Below, piece after piece: positions 1-9,644 of a DNA stretch of 56,524 nucleotides. The notes beneath the pieces were generated by a model that was not told where the DNA came from, did no database searches, and saw only the letters and a program-made list of their open reading frames with translations. The DNA is from Pseudomonadota bacterium (GTDB lineage: Bacteria > Pseudomonadota > Gammaproteobacteria > Burkholderiales > JABEVD01): positions 1 to 56,524 of the forward strand of contig JAJZRP010000002.1 in assembly GCA_021802655.1 (NCBI GenBank), written 5' to 3'. The first letter of the stretch is position 1, and each line of letters opens with the position of its first letter. The position numbers were made by a program, and so were the translations under genes.

Positions 1-114
1 CTTCGTCAGAACCGACGTGATCGCCGCCGTCAGCGTCGTCTTGCCGTGGTCAACGTGACCAATCGTACCTACGTTTACATGCGGCTTCGTCCGCTCAAAC
101 TTGCTCTTTGCCAT
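1..114 (-). CDS. tuf: Elongation factor Tu, N-terminal fragment (truncated by window edge)
   Basis: Reverse complement translates as [38 protein letters not shown], the EF-Tu N-terminus with G1 motif GHVDHGKT; adjacent tRNA cluster fits tufB context. Confidence 0.97.
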   Translation of the reverse strand, partial: MAKSKFERTKPHVNVGTIGHVDHGKTTLTAAITSVLTK

Positions 115-154
115 GATGATTTCCTCTTGACATCAAAGTTGGTACCACAAAATC

Positions 155-230
<76 letters not shown>

Positions 231-245
231 AACCCTTTCACAAAC

Positions 246-320
246 TGGAGCGGGTGAAGGGAATCGAACCCTCGTCGTAAGCTTGGAAGGCTTCTGCTCT
301 ACCATTGAGCTACACCCGCA
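246..320 (-). tRNA. tRNA-Gly (TCC)
   Basis: Reverse complement TGCGGGTGTAGCTCAATGGTAGAGCAGAAGCCTTCCAAGCTTACGACGAGGGTTCGATTCCCTTCACCCGCTCCA; anticodon TCC, encoded CCA. Confidence 0.96.
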
Positions 321-350
321 ATTCCATCCCGATCCGGAACAGATTAAATC

Positions 351-435
<85 letters not shown>

Positions 436-805
436 GGAGCGAAACCGTCTATTCTAATGAGCAACGCCCGCTTTGTCAAAGTCGATTTGGGACTTATGCA
501 CCGAATCCCGCATCGAGAGCATTTTTGGCGAAATCCGCAACTTCATTTGTTGTTGTTGCAACGTGTTATCTGTCGATTGGAGAGATCGCACCTAGGGAAG
601 CCCTGAACAAGCCGCTTGTCGTGGCGGAGGGCGCAGGCTGCGTACGCGCTGACAATCGCGAGATTCTGGATATGAAAGCACCGACGACCTGTTTGGCCCG
701 ATCGAAGCGTCAATCCGTTTGATTGATGAGGAATTGCCCTTTTCACATCCCGCTCCGAGTACGGGCCGATGAAGCCGCGCGCCGCTTCCCGGCATGAAAC
801 GCTAA

Positions 806-3313
806 TCAGAATACCTCATCGGCAATCGCAGTATCCAGGGTATTGAACCAGCCTTGAATGTTTTCCGCTTTCATGGGCTTGGCGATACCGTACCCCTGAG
901 CCTTGTCGCATCCCAACTGGAGCAGCATCCTGCCATGTTCGGCCGTTTCGACGCCTTCCGCGATCAGATCCAAGTTGAATATTTTCGCCAGGCTGATCAC
1001 CCCCTCGATCACGGCAAGATCTTCCCTGTCTTCGATCATGTCCCGCACGAAGCTCTGGTCTATCTTGAGAATGTCGACAGGAAGGTGCCTCAGGTAGGCG
1101 AGCGATGAATACCCCGTCCCGAAGTCGTCGAGGGAAAGCGTGACGCCGAGCGCCTTGCATTCATTCAGGACTTTCTTGACGAACTGGATATCCTGCAGAG
1201 CCGTAGTTTCCAGAACCTCCAGCTCAAGACAATGCGGCTCGAGATTCGGGTAGCGATCGATCACCTGCTTCAGCTTGGCGGGAAACGCGCCCTCGTGAAG
1301 CTGCTCGGAGGCGACATTCACGCTCACCCCGATGTCCATGCCGGCCTCCCTCCAAATCGAGACCTGGCGCAAGGCTTCGTCAAGCACCCAGTCGCCTATC
1401 CGGATGATGAGATCGGAACCTTCCGCGAAAGGCAGGAACTCGAGAGGGGAAAGCAGGCCGCGCTCGGGATGATTCCAGCGTATCAGCGCCTCCACCCCGA
1501 ACAGGCTTCCTGTCCTGAGATTCACCTTGGGCTGGTAGAAAAGGCAGAATTCATGCCTTTCGATCGCCTGCGCGATCCTGTCCCTCATCTGGAAACTCAG
1601 CCTTGCGGACTGGTCCATGTTGATGTCGAAGATGCGGCAGCAATTGCGACCGGCCTGTTTCGCCTGATACATCGCCATGTCCGCATGGCGCAAGAGCGCA
1701 TCGGCATCCGCATCGTTCTGCGGAAAAAGCGTGATGCCTATGCTGGCCGAGATCGAAACTTCGTGCCCATCCATGGGGACGGGTTTCCTGACTTCATCCA
1801 TGATCCGCGCAAGACATTGATGCATCTCGTCGAGAGAAGCAACATCAAGGAGGATCACGAACTCGTCCCCTCCCAATCTGGAAACGGTATCCCCAGCCCG
1901 GACGGAGGAAACGAAGCGCGCGGAAATCTCCATGATCAGATCGTCTCCTGCCGCATGCCCATACTGGTCGTTGATCTGCTTGAAGCCGTCCAGATCGAGA
2001 AAAAGGATGGCCAGCATGCGCCCTGTCCGCTTCGAGAAAGCCATCGCCTGGTGCATCCTGTCCCTCAAGAGCGAACGGTTGGGCAATCCAGTCAGGGAGT
2101 CGTGCCAGGCCTGCCTGGCTATTTCGGTCCGCGTCCTCAAACTCTGGATGCCGTAGGCGAGATCGTCAGACAGCTGCGACAAAAGGTCCGTCTCGGCCGC
2201 ATCGAAAGTGTTCGGCTCGGACGAATAGACATTCAACACTCCATCAGTCCTGCCCCCCATCTTCAATGGCAGGGAAATCATCGAGGCATAGCCGCGCCTC
2301 AGAGCTTCCTTGCGCCAGGGTTTGAAGCGGGGATCGAACTGCAGATTGTTGAGAATGGCAGCACTCCCAGTGCGCACGGCAATGCCGATCGGCCCGTTTC
2401 CCCACTCGTCACCACCCCAGGAAAAACGCTCCGGCTCAAGATAGCCATCGTCGAACCCTGCCTTCGCCATAGGCAATACGCTCTTCGAACCGTTCTGCTG
2501 CACATATCCCACCCAGGCAAGGCGGTACCCTCCCCGCTTGACGAGAATGCTGCAAAAATCCTGCAGCAGTTCCGATTCCAGATTGGCCCTCACCATGGTC
2601 TTGTTGCATTCGCTGATTGCCTGGAGCGCGCGATGTGCCCGCTTCAGATCCTCCTCCGAATGCTCCGCCGCCCTTTTCTTTTCCTCCAGCGACATGGCTA
2701 GCGCCTGTCTCTCGAACTGCATGCTGAGCGAATCGAAAAGGACGCGGTTCGCATTTTTCGCAAAAAAATAAAGCACGCCTGAAAAGCCTGCGAAGAGCAG
2801 CCCCAATGCGAACATGACCTTGTTTCCCCCGCCGATCATTGCGACAAAAAGGCGCAAGGCAAAAAACAGGCTTGCCGGCAGAAAAAAAGCTTTGAAGGCA
2901 GGCAGGTAGGCCGACCAGGAAGACACCGCGCCCGCCAGCATTCCGCTGACGACGAGCAGCAGATAGACTTGGTAAATGGGGGAATTCTCCGGAAAAAGAA
3001 CAACGGCGAGCCCTCCCCACAAAAATCCGGAGAATGCCGAAGTCGCAATCGAAAAGCGCCGCCAGAATTCCAACCCCTTCCAGGATGGATCCCGCGAATA
3101 GCGGTGCAGATAGTAAAACCGCACCAGCGTGAAGATCAGAATGGCGGCGCACCAAAATACGAGCTGGCCGTTGGGAACGACATCCCAGAGCACTGCCAGG
3201 GTGACAGCGGCCACCAGGATATTGACGAGATAGACTATGGTAGCGCGAGAGAAGAGTATCCTGATCTGCTCGGCCACTATGCGTTGTGCTTGATGCTCTG
3301 GAGCGTTCGACAT
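806..3313 (-). CDS. Membrane GGDEF-EAL protein with multi-TM N-terminus and GAF domain
   Basis: ORF 806..3331, likely start MSNAPEH; hydrophobic N-terminus, GAF-like segment, RAGD I-site + RLGGDEF, GVEALIRW, DDFGTGYSS and EGVET motifs. Confidence 0.93.
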   Translation of the reverse strand: MSNAPEHQAQRIVAEQIRILFSRATIVYLVNILVAAVTLAVLWDVVPNGQLVFWCAAILIFTLVRFYYLHRYSRDPSWKGLEFWRRFSIATSAFSGFLWGGLAVVLFPENSPIYQVYLLLVVSGMLAGAVSSWSAYLPAFKAFFLPASLFFALRLFVAMIGGGNKVMFALGLLFAGFSGVLYFFAKNANRVLFDSLSMQFERQALAMSLEEKKRAAEHSEEDLKRAHRALQAISECNKTMVRANLESELLQDFCSILVKRGGYRLAWVGYVQQNGSKSVLPMAKAGFDDGYLEPERFSWGGDEWGNGPIGIAVRTGSAAILNNLQFDPRFKPWRKEALRRGYASMISLPLKMGGRTDGVLNVYSSEPNTFDAAETDLLSQLSDDLAYGIQSLRTRTEIARQAWHDSLTGLPNRSLLRDRMHQAMAFSKRTGRMLAILFLDLDGFKQINDQYGHAAGDDLIMEISARFVSSVRAGDTVSRLGGDEFVILLDVASLDEMHQCLARIMDEVRKPVPMDGHEVSISASIGITLFPQNDADADALLRHADMAMYQAKQAGRNCCRIFDINMDQSARLSFQMRDRIAQAIERHEFCLFYQPKVNLRTGSLFGVEALIRWNHPERGLLSPLEFLPFAEGSDLIIRIGDWVLDEALRQVSIWREAGMDIGVSVNVASEQLHEGAFPAKLKQVIDRYPNLEPHCLELEVLETTALQDIQFVKKVLNECKALGVTLSLDDFGTGYSSLAYLRHLPVDILKIDQSFVRDMIEDREDLAVIEGVISLAKIFNLDLIAEGVETAEHGRMLLQLGCDKAQGYGIAKPMKAENIQGWFNTLDTAIADEVF

Positions 3314-3465
3314 AACTCTCGGAAATTCCACCGGGGTCGGATTTCAGCTCAAATGTGAGCGAGATTACTTTATCAGGCGCGCTTAATCAAATGATTTTTG
3401 AGCCTGTTGCTTTCGTGTCATTATTCCTAAAATGGAATGTAGCCAACCCGAGAACAGGATATCGC

Positions 3466-5823
3466 ATGAAAGCCACGCTTACCCAGGAAGAAGCGGACAA
3501 AATGAACGCCTACTGGCGCGCCGCGAATTATCTCTCCGTGGGCCAGATTTATCTCTACGACAACCCTCTCCTTAAAATTCCGCTCACGATAGATCATGTC
3601 AAACCGAGGCTTCTCGGCCATTGGGGAACGACGCCGGGGCTCAACTTCATTTACGTGCACATGAACCGGGCGATCAAAAAATACGATCTCGACATGATCT
3701 ATCTCGCAGGCCCGGGGCATGGCGGACCTGCACTGGTGGCCAACACCTATCTCGAAGGCAGCTACAGCGAGTTCTACCCGAACATTTCCCGTGACGAGGA
3801 AGGCATGAAGAAGCTTTTCAGGCAATTCTCCTTCCCCGGCGGCATCCCCAGCCATGCAGCGCCGGAAACCCCGGGATCGATCCACGAAGGGGGGGAGCTC
3901 GGCTATGCGATCTCCCATGCCTACGGCGCCGTCTTCGACAATCCCGACCTCATCGCCTGTTGCGTGGTGGGCGACGGAGAGGCCGAAACCGGCCCCATGG
4001 CCGCGTCCTGGCATTCGAACAAATTCCTCAACCCGAAAACGGACGGTGCGGTTCTGCCGATACTGCACCTCAACGGCTACAAGATCGCCAACCCCACCCT
4101 CCTGTCGCGCATTTCCCATGACGAGCTGGACAACCTGTTCAAGGGCTATGGTTACCGCCCCCATTTCGTCGAAGGGTCCGACCCCGAAGAAATGCACCGC
4201 AAAATGGCCGCAACGGTGGACGGCATCGTCTCCGAAATCAGGGCGATCCAGAAGCAGGCAAGGCAGGACGGTGTCGAATCGAGGCCCCTTTGGCCCATGA
4301 TCATATTGCGCTCCCCCAAGGGCTGGACAGGCCCCAGGGAGGTGGACGGGCTGAAGACGGAAGGCTTCTGGAGGTCCCACCAGGTTCCCTTTTCCGAAAT
4401 GAAGGAAAAACCGGAGCATGTGAAGCTGCTGGAATCCTGGATGAAGTCCTACAGGCCGGAAGAACTTTTCGACGAGACGGGAAGACTCGTCCCGGAACTC
4501 GCAGCACTCGCCCCCAAGGGCGAGAAGCGCATGGGCGCCAACCCGAAGGCGAACGGCGGGATGCTGCTCAAGGGGCTCAGGATGCCTGATTTCAGGGATT
4601 ATCGCGTCACGGTGGAAAAGCCCGGCGGGAGCATCGCCGAAGCCACCCGGGTGATGGGTTATCTGCTGCGCGACGTGATGAAGAAAAACGGCGACAACTT
4701 CCGCCTGTTCGGCCCCGACGAAACGGCATCGAACAGGCTGGGCGCGGTGCTGGATGCGAGCCCCAGAAGCTGGATGCTGGAAATTTACGACTACGACGAC
4801 CATCTCGCGAAAAACGGCCGGGTGATGGAAATCCTCTCAGAGCATACCTGCCAGGGCTGGCTGGAAGGCTACCTGCTGACCGGAAGGCATGGATTTTTCT
4901 CCTGCTACGAGGCCTTCATCCATCTCGTCGACTCCATGTTCAACCAGCACGCCAAATGGCTGAAAACGACCAGCCACGAAATCCCCTGGCGGCGCCCCAT
5001 CGCTTCGCTCAACTATCTGCTCACCTCCCATGTCTGGCGCCAGGATCACAACGGCTTCTCGCATCAGGATCCCGGGTTCATCGACCATGTGGTGAACAAG
5101 AAGTCCGACGTGATCCGGGTGTATCTCCCCCCGGATGCGAACACCCTGCTCTCGGTGACCGATCACTGCCTTAAAAGCCGCAATTACGTCAACGTCATCG
5201 TGGCCGGGAAGCAGCCCGCCCCGCAGTGGCTGGACATGGATGCGGCCATCAAGCATGTCTCTGCGGGCATCGGCATATGGGAATGGGCCTCGAACGACAG
5301 GGATGCCGAACCGGATCTGGTGATGGCCTGCTGCGGGGACGTTCCGACGCTCGAAACCCTGGCCGCTGTGGATATTTTGAGGCAATCCGCCCCTGAACTC
5401 AGGATCCGGGTCGTCAACGTGGTCGACCTCATGACCCTGCAGCCCAGGGAAGAACATCCCCACGGTTTGCCCGAAAAGGATTTTCTTTCCCTTTTCACGC
5501 CGGACAAGCCGGTCATTTTCGCCTATCACGGTTATCCCTGGCTCATTCATCGCCTCACCTACAGGCGCAAAAACAGCGCCAACATCCATGCCAGGGGCTA
5601 CAAGGAGGAGGGAACCACCACCACGCCCTTCGACATGACCGTGCTCAACGACCTGGACCGCTTCCATCTCGTCATGGATGCCATGGACAGGGTTCCCGCC
5701 CTGCACGAAAAAGCACCCCACATCAGGCAGAAAATGCGCGACAGGCTGGTCGAGCACAAAGAGTACATCGAGAAACACGGGGAAGACATGCCGGAAATCG
5801 CCGAGTGGACATGGCCCTATTGA
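3466..5823 (+). CDS. xfp: Xylulose-5-phosphate/fructose-6-phosphate phosphoketolase
   Basis: ORF 3355..5823; start refined to [30 protein letters not shown]; characteristic [47 protein letters not shown]. Confidence 0.95.
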   Translation: MKATLTQEEADKMNAYWRAANYLSVGQIYLYDNPLLKIPLTIDHVKPRLLGHWGTTPGLNFIYVHMNRAIKKYDLDMIYLAGPGHGGPALVANTYLEGSYSEFYPNISRDEEGMKKLFRQFSFPGGIPSHAAPETPGSIHEGGELGYAISHAYGAVFDNPDLIACCVVGDGEAETGPMAASWHSNKFLNPKTDGAVLPILHLNGYKIANPTLLSRISHDELDNLFKGYGYRPHFVEGSDPEEMHRKMAATVDGIVSEIRAIQKQARQDGVESRPLWPMIILRSPKGWTGPREVDGLKTEGFWRSHQVPFSEMKEKPEHVKLLESWMKSYRPEELFDETGRLVPELAALAPKGEKRMGANPKANGGMLLKGLRMPDFRDYRVTVEKPGGSIAEATRVMGYLLRDVMKKNGDNFRLFGPDETASNRLGAVLDASPRSWMLEIYDYDDHLAKNGRVMEILSEHTCQGWLEGYLLTGRHGFFSCYEAFIHLVDSMFNQHAKWLKTTSHEIPWRRPIASLNYLLTSHVWRQDHNGFSHQDPGFIDHVVNKKSDVIRVYLPPDANTLLSVTDHCLKSRNYVNVIVAGKQPAPQWLDMDAAIKHVSAGIGIWEWASNDRDAEPDLVMACCGDVPTLETLAAVDILRQSAPELRIRVVNVVDLMTLQPREEHPHGLPEKDFLSLFTPDKPVIFAYHGYPWLIHRLTYRRKNSANIHARGYKEEGTTTTPFDMTVLNDLDRFHLVMDAMDRVPALHEKAPHIRQKMRDRLVEHKEYIEKHGEDMPEIAEWTWPY

Positions 5824-6866
5824 ACATTCTCACGGTCAACAGCGGCTCGTCCTCCCTGAAAGCCAGCCTGTTCACAAAGGATGGCCGCAGGAATTTCAGG
5901 TACGAGCATCTAGACGGCCAGCAGGTGGCTTACGATGCGCTCATGCGGGAAATCGGGAGGGCGCCGGACATGATCGGGCATCGCATCGTGCACGGCGGCG
6001 ATATCGCCGAACCTGCAAGGCTGGTGGATGACAAGGAGAGAGCCAGGCTCGAGAGCCTGGTCCCGCTCGCCCCGCTCCACCTTCCGGGAAACCTGCTGGG
6101 GCTCGATCTTTGCTCGAATTTCGGCGTACCTCAAATAGCCTGCTTCGATACCGCCTTCCATGCGGGAATGCCTGAATTATCCAGGCGCCTTCCGATACCC
6201 GAGAAGTTCGGGCTGCGCAGATACGGCTTCCACGGCCTGAATTACGCCCATGTCGCCAAGAAGCTTCCGGAAATTCTCGGGGAAGCGGCAAAGGGCAGGA
6301 TCGTTGCAGCCCATCTGGGAAGCGGGGCGAGCCTTTGTTTGATGCAAAATCTGAAATCGATCGACACCACCATGGGTTTTTCGCCGGCAGGTGGCATCGT
6401 CATGGGCACGAGAAGCGGGGATCTCGATCCCGGGATCATGCTCGCCCTTTCCAATCATCTGGATCGAAAAGCGCTTGCGGATACCGTTTATCACGAAATG
6501 GGCCTCCTCGCCCTCTCGAACGGCGAAAGCCCGGAAATGATCGATCTTCTCGCAAGCAAAAGCCATCATGCCCGCTTCGCAGTAAACTACTTCTGCAGCT
6601 CGGTGCGCTCGGCAATCGGCGCTTTCGCCGCAAAAGCCGGAGGAATCGATGCACTCGTCTTTTCCGGCGGCATAGGGGAGCATTCCCCCGAGATTCGCAG
6701 GAAAATAACCGCCCCCCTGGAATTCCTGGGGTTCTCGCTGGATGAACATGCCAATCTTGCAGATCACCAGAACATTTCAGGGGCCGATTCCAGGCCCGTC
6801 CTTGTCATTCCGGCGGACGAGGAAATCATGATCCGCGACCTTTGCCTCGATCTCATCTCGACCTGA
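5811..6866 (+). CDS. ackA: Acetate kinase
   Basis: [18 protein letters not shown]-terminus, [47 protein letters not shown]; overlaps the xfp stop. Confidence 0.94.
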   Translation: MALLNILTVNSGSSSLKASLFTKDGRRNFRYEHLDGQQVAYDALMREIGRAPDMIGHRIVHGGDIAEPARLVDDKERARLESLVPLAPLHLPGNLLGLDLCSNFGVPQIACFDTAFHAGMPELSRRLPIPEKFGLRRYGFHGLNYAHVAKKLPEILGEAAKGRIVAAHLGSGASLCLMQNLKSIDTTMGFSPAGGIVMGTRSGDLDPGIMLALSNHLDRKALADTVYHEMGLLALSNGESPEMIDLLASKSHHARFAVNYFCSSVRSAIGAFAAKAGGIDALVFSGGIGEHSPEIRRKITAPLEFLGFSLDEHANLADHQNISGADSRPVLVIPADEEIMIRDLCLDLIST

Positions 6867-9489
6867 CTTCGAGTTCTCCCACCAATACCCGCTCGGGAAG
6901 GATATCCCCGGAAAGATTCAGGCTGGAAAGGCGTCGCCTGATACTCTCCGCGGAGAGTATGATCAGAATGCGCTTTTCCGCATCTTCCGCATGCGGCTTG
7001 ACCAGGCTTTCAGTCAGGGATCTCGCGCCGAACATCATCTCCGGAACCGGTTCTATGCGGGAAGAGGCGATCTCCGGAATATCACCCAGTTCATCCACCA
7101 TGATGCCGAAACTCGCCCGCTGCTCAGGAACCTTGACCACCACGATCTGGCTCGATTTAGACGGAGGAGCGACGCCTTGCAAAAAATCGGAAAGATCGAA
7201 TATCGTGATGGCCTGATCCTGATACATGATGCAGCCCTTGACCCAGGCAGGCATTCCCGGGATGGGAGTGATTGGCTGGCTGTCTATGGCCTCGATCACG
7301 CAGTCCGAACGTAGACCATACCAACCGCTTCCGATATAGAAAGTGGCGATTTCTACCGTTTCCTCTCCATCCGCGCGGCGAATCGAATAATTGTCCTTTG
7401 CCATGGAGCGCAGGGAATGCCGTTCCTCCGGCGAAAGCACTTTTTCCGAAAGGGGAACGAAAACCAGCGCCACCACTTCGTTGCGATACAAGTCGATTTC
7501 GCTCTTGTATTCCCTGTAGCCAGAGGACATGCGCGACCCCACGGCATAGTAGCGCCCCCGGTACTCGATGATGTTGGCACGACCTTCGCCCTGCTCGAGG
7601 CTGAAGAATTCGCGCCCGATTTCGAGCTTCATCCCCGGCACCAGATTCTCGTCGGTGCTGGCGATGACTCGCCCGTCCCGCTCGGCGAAAATTGCGAAAG
7701 CGCCTTCGACTATCGCCCCGTTCTCGCTTCTTGGCAACGCATCCTGCAGCATCGCCGCAAACTGGGGAGTGGAATCGAACACGATGGCGACCCCTCCGAC
7801 AGAAATTCCTTTCTCCCTGATCGCAGCGGCATAAATGTAGGTATGGCGATTGCCGTAAAGATGGCTGGGCTCGAAAGAAGAAACGCAATAACTCTGGGTA
7901 TCCTGCAATCCCAGCGTCGTCCGCACCCAATCGGTCTGCAGGGTTTGCCCGACAAGATCGTTGTAGGCCGGGTTGGATACCGCCATGATTTTTGCTGCCG
8001 AGTCGAATATGATCAAGTTGGAATAGACGGTATACAATTCGTTGATGCCCTTGAGGATGCTAGCGAGGCGTTCCCGTCCATCCGCTGCTGCGCCTTTCGC
8101 GAGCACTTCGCCGAAGGCGCTGGTAAGCGCCCACCAACGGCAATCGTTGGCGCGTTCGTAAAGATTCCTGTCCATGATATCCATGGCGAGCGCGGCCATG
8201 GAAGAACAGTCGTAAAGCACCGAGGAAACCACGGTTTCATAAAGGTTGGTGGTGGACTGGCTGAAAACGTTCCTCGTCTTGACTCCAGTGCTGCCGATCT
8301 CCCAGAGCAGCACCTTGGCAAAAGAAGCATTCAGGGCATAACTGTCCCTGGAGAGCCAGACATTGCCGTTCCAGACGGCACGATTGAGCTCACGCTGGAT
8401 ACTGGCTGCGCGCACCGGAATGTCGCGCAATTCGACAGAAAACAGGGTCGTCGTCTCCAGCACCCCTTCGAGCAGGCTTTCCGGCACCTGCTCCAGTTCA
8501 TGGGCGAGCGCCATATCGAAGGCATGGTTGAGGGGAGCCAGCGCATGCCCCGTCCAGCCCGGCCCCTTGTAGCCCTGATAACCATGCGTTTCCTGGGTCG
8601 TCGCGAGATATTCCCTCCCCGCGAAGCGCACGATACTGCATTCGTCGCCGACTGCGCGCTCCACCCGGGCGCCGACGGGGAACTGATAAATGTCGCTGCT
8701 GGCGATGATGCGCCCTTCCTCATCGAGTATGGTGACCACGGTCCAGTCGTCTTCGCTGACCAGGTTCCGGAAGATGCGCAGGCATTCGTCCTGGAATCGG
8801 AAACAAAGGCAAAGCACGCCGACGGGGCGGCTGCCGTCTTCCGACATCACCCTGTAGGAGTAAATCAGCGGCGAAGCTTCTCCAGGAAGCAGGTCAGTTT
8901 CCCTGAAGGTCTCGACATACTGCCGGTCGGTCGCCAGGGAAGCCTCGATTAGGGGATCACGGGAAACCCTTCCCGTCCCTTCTCCGTCTAACTGAACCAG
9001 CACCTTGCCGTCCGGGGCCAGTAAAATGATGTTGTGATATACGGAATACTTGCGCACATATTCCCCGAAACGCGCCTTGAGGGAAGCGAGCCGCGCTGTA
9101 TCGCGGGCCGCAGAAGGATCGCGCTGGTATGCTTCGGCGTAATCGCGGATGTCCGCATCGGTGGCAAGAAAACCGATATCCGCCGTGCGCTCGAACAGGT
9201 TCCTGATCAGGATATCTATCGCGACGCGTGCATTCGACCTCAGGCTGAGCACGGCTTTCTTGCGCAGCTCCCTCGCCAACTGGTCGATCAGCACGCTGGC
9301 CAGATCATTGAAATCGGTGCGCATGACGGTGATATCCGTTCCGGCACACAGCAATTGCCCGAGCAGCGTCAGGTTGTCGTAAACGGACTGGATTTCGCGC
9401 AACTTTTCCTGATCCCAGTGCAATCCGCTCATGAATTTGGACAGGTAGCCGATATCAGTGGCCTGCTTTGCTGGTAAACGTTTCCTCAT
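6853..9489 (-). CDS. Tandem Cache-like sensor protein with C-terminal CheW domain
   Basis: 878 aa; two repeated Cache-like halves (NIILLAPDGKVLVQ...; NLIIFDSAAKIMAVSN...), C-terminal CheW-like EIATFYIGSGWYGLRSDCVIEAI...MPAWVKGCIMYQDQAITIFDLSDFL; no obvious TM helix. Confidence 0.8.
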   Translation of the reverse strand: MRKRLPAKQATDIGYLSKFMSGLHWDQEKLREIQSVYDNLTLLGQLLCAGTDITVMRTDFNDLASVLIDQLARELRKKAVLSLRSNARVAIDILIRNLFERTADIGFLATDADIRDYAEAYQRDPSAARDTARLASLKARFGEYVRKYSVYHNIILLAPDGKVLVQLDGEGTGRVSRDPLIEASLATDRQYVETFRETDLLPGEASPLIYSYRVMSEDGSRPVGVLCLCFRFQDECLRIFRNLVSEDDWTVVTILDEEGRIIASSDIYQFPVGARVERAVGDECSIVRFAGREYLATTQETHGYQGYKGPGWTGHALAPLNHAFDMALAHELEQVPESLLEGVLETTTLFSVELRDIPVRAASIQRELNRAVWNGNVWLSRDSYALNASFAKVLLWEIGSTGVKTRNVFSQSTTNLYETVVSSVLYDCSSMAALAMDIMDRNLYERANDCRWWALTSAFGEVLAKGAAADGRERLASILKGINELYTVYSNLIIFDSAAKIMAVSNPAYNDLVGQTLQTDWVRTTLGLQDTQSYCVSSFEPSHLYGNRHTYIYAAAIREKGISVGGVAIVFDSTPQFAAMLQDALPRSENGAIVEGAFAIFAERDGRVIASTDENLVPGMKLEIGREFFSLEQGEGRANIIEYRGRYYAVGSRMSSGYREYKSEIDLYRNEVVALVFVPLSEKVLSPEERHSLRSMAKDNYSIRRADGEETVEIATFYIGSGWYGLRSDCVIEAIDSQPITPIPGMPAWVKGCIMYQDQAITIFDLSDFLQGVAPPSKSSQIVVVKVPEQRASFGIMVDELGDIPEIASSRIEPVPEMMFGARSLTESLVKPHAEDAEKRILIILSAESIRRRLSSLNLSGDILPERVLVGELEVRSR

Positions 9490-9644
9490 GAGACCCCCGA
9501 TTTATTGATACAGGGCATCTCTTGCAATAGTCATGCCAGAATCATAGCCTATTGAATCTGTTCAGTTCTCGAGAAATGGCGGCCTACAATTCGCACCGGG
9601 GAAAGACTGTCGTGCATCATCTTGGTGCCCCCACATAAAGAGAT

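Noticed and set aside
1232-2701. 489-aa + strand ORF opposite the GGDEF-EAL gene
   Set aside because: Antisense shadow ORF produced by codon bias; the opposite strand encodes a clear GGDEF-EAL protein.
3427-4803. 458-aa minus ORF opposite xfp
   Set aside because: Shadow ORF; no domain signature, opposite strand is phosphoketolase.
7417-8952. 511-aa + ORF opposite the CheW-Cache gene
   Set aside because: Shadow ORF with low-complexity composition and no recognisable fold.
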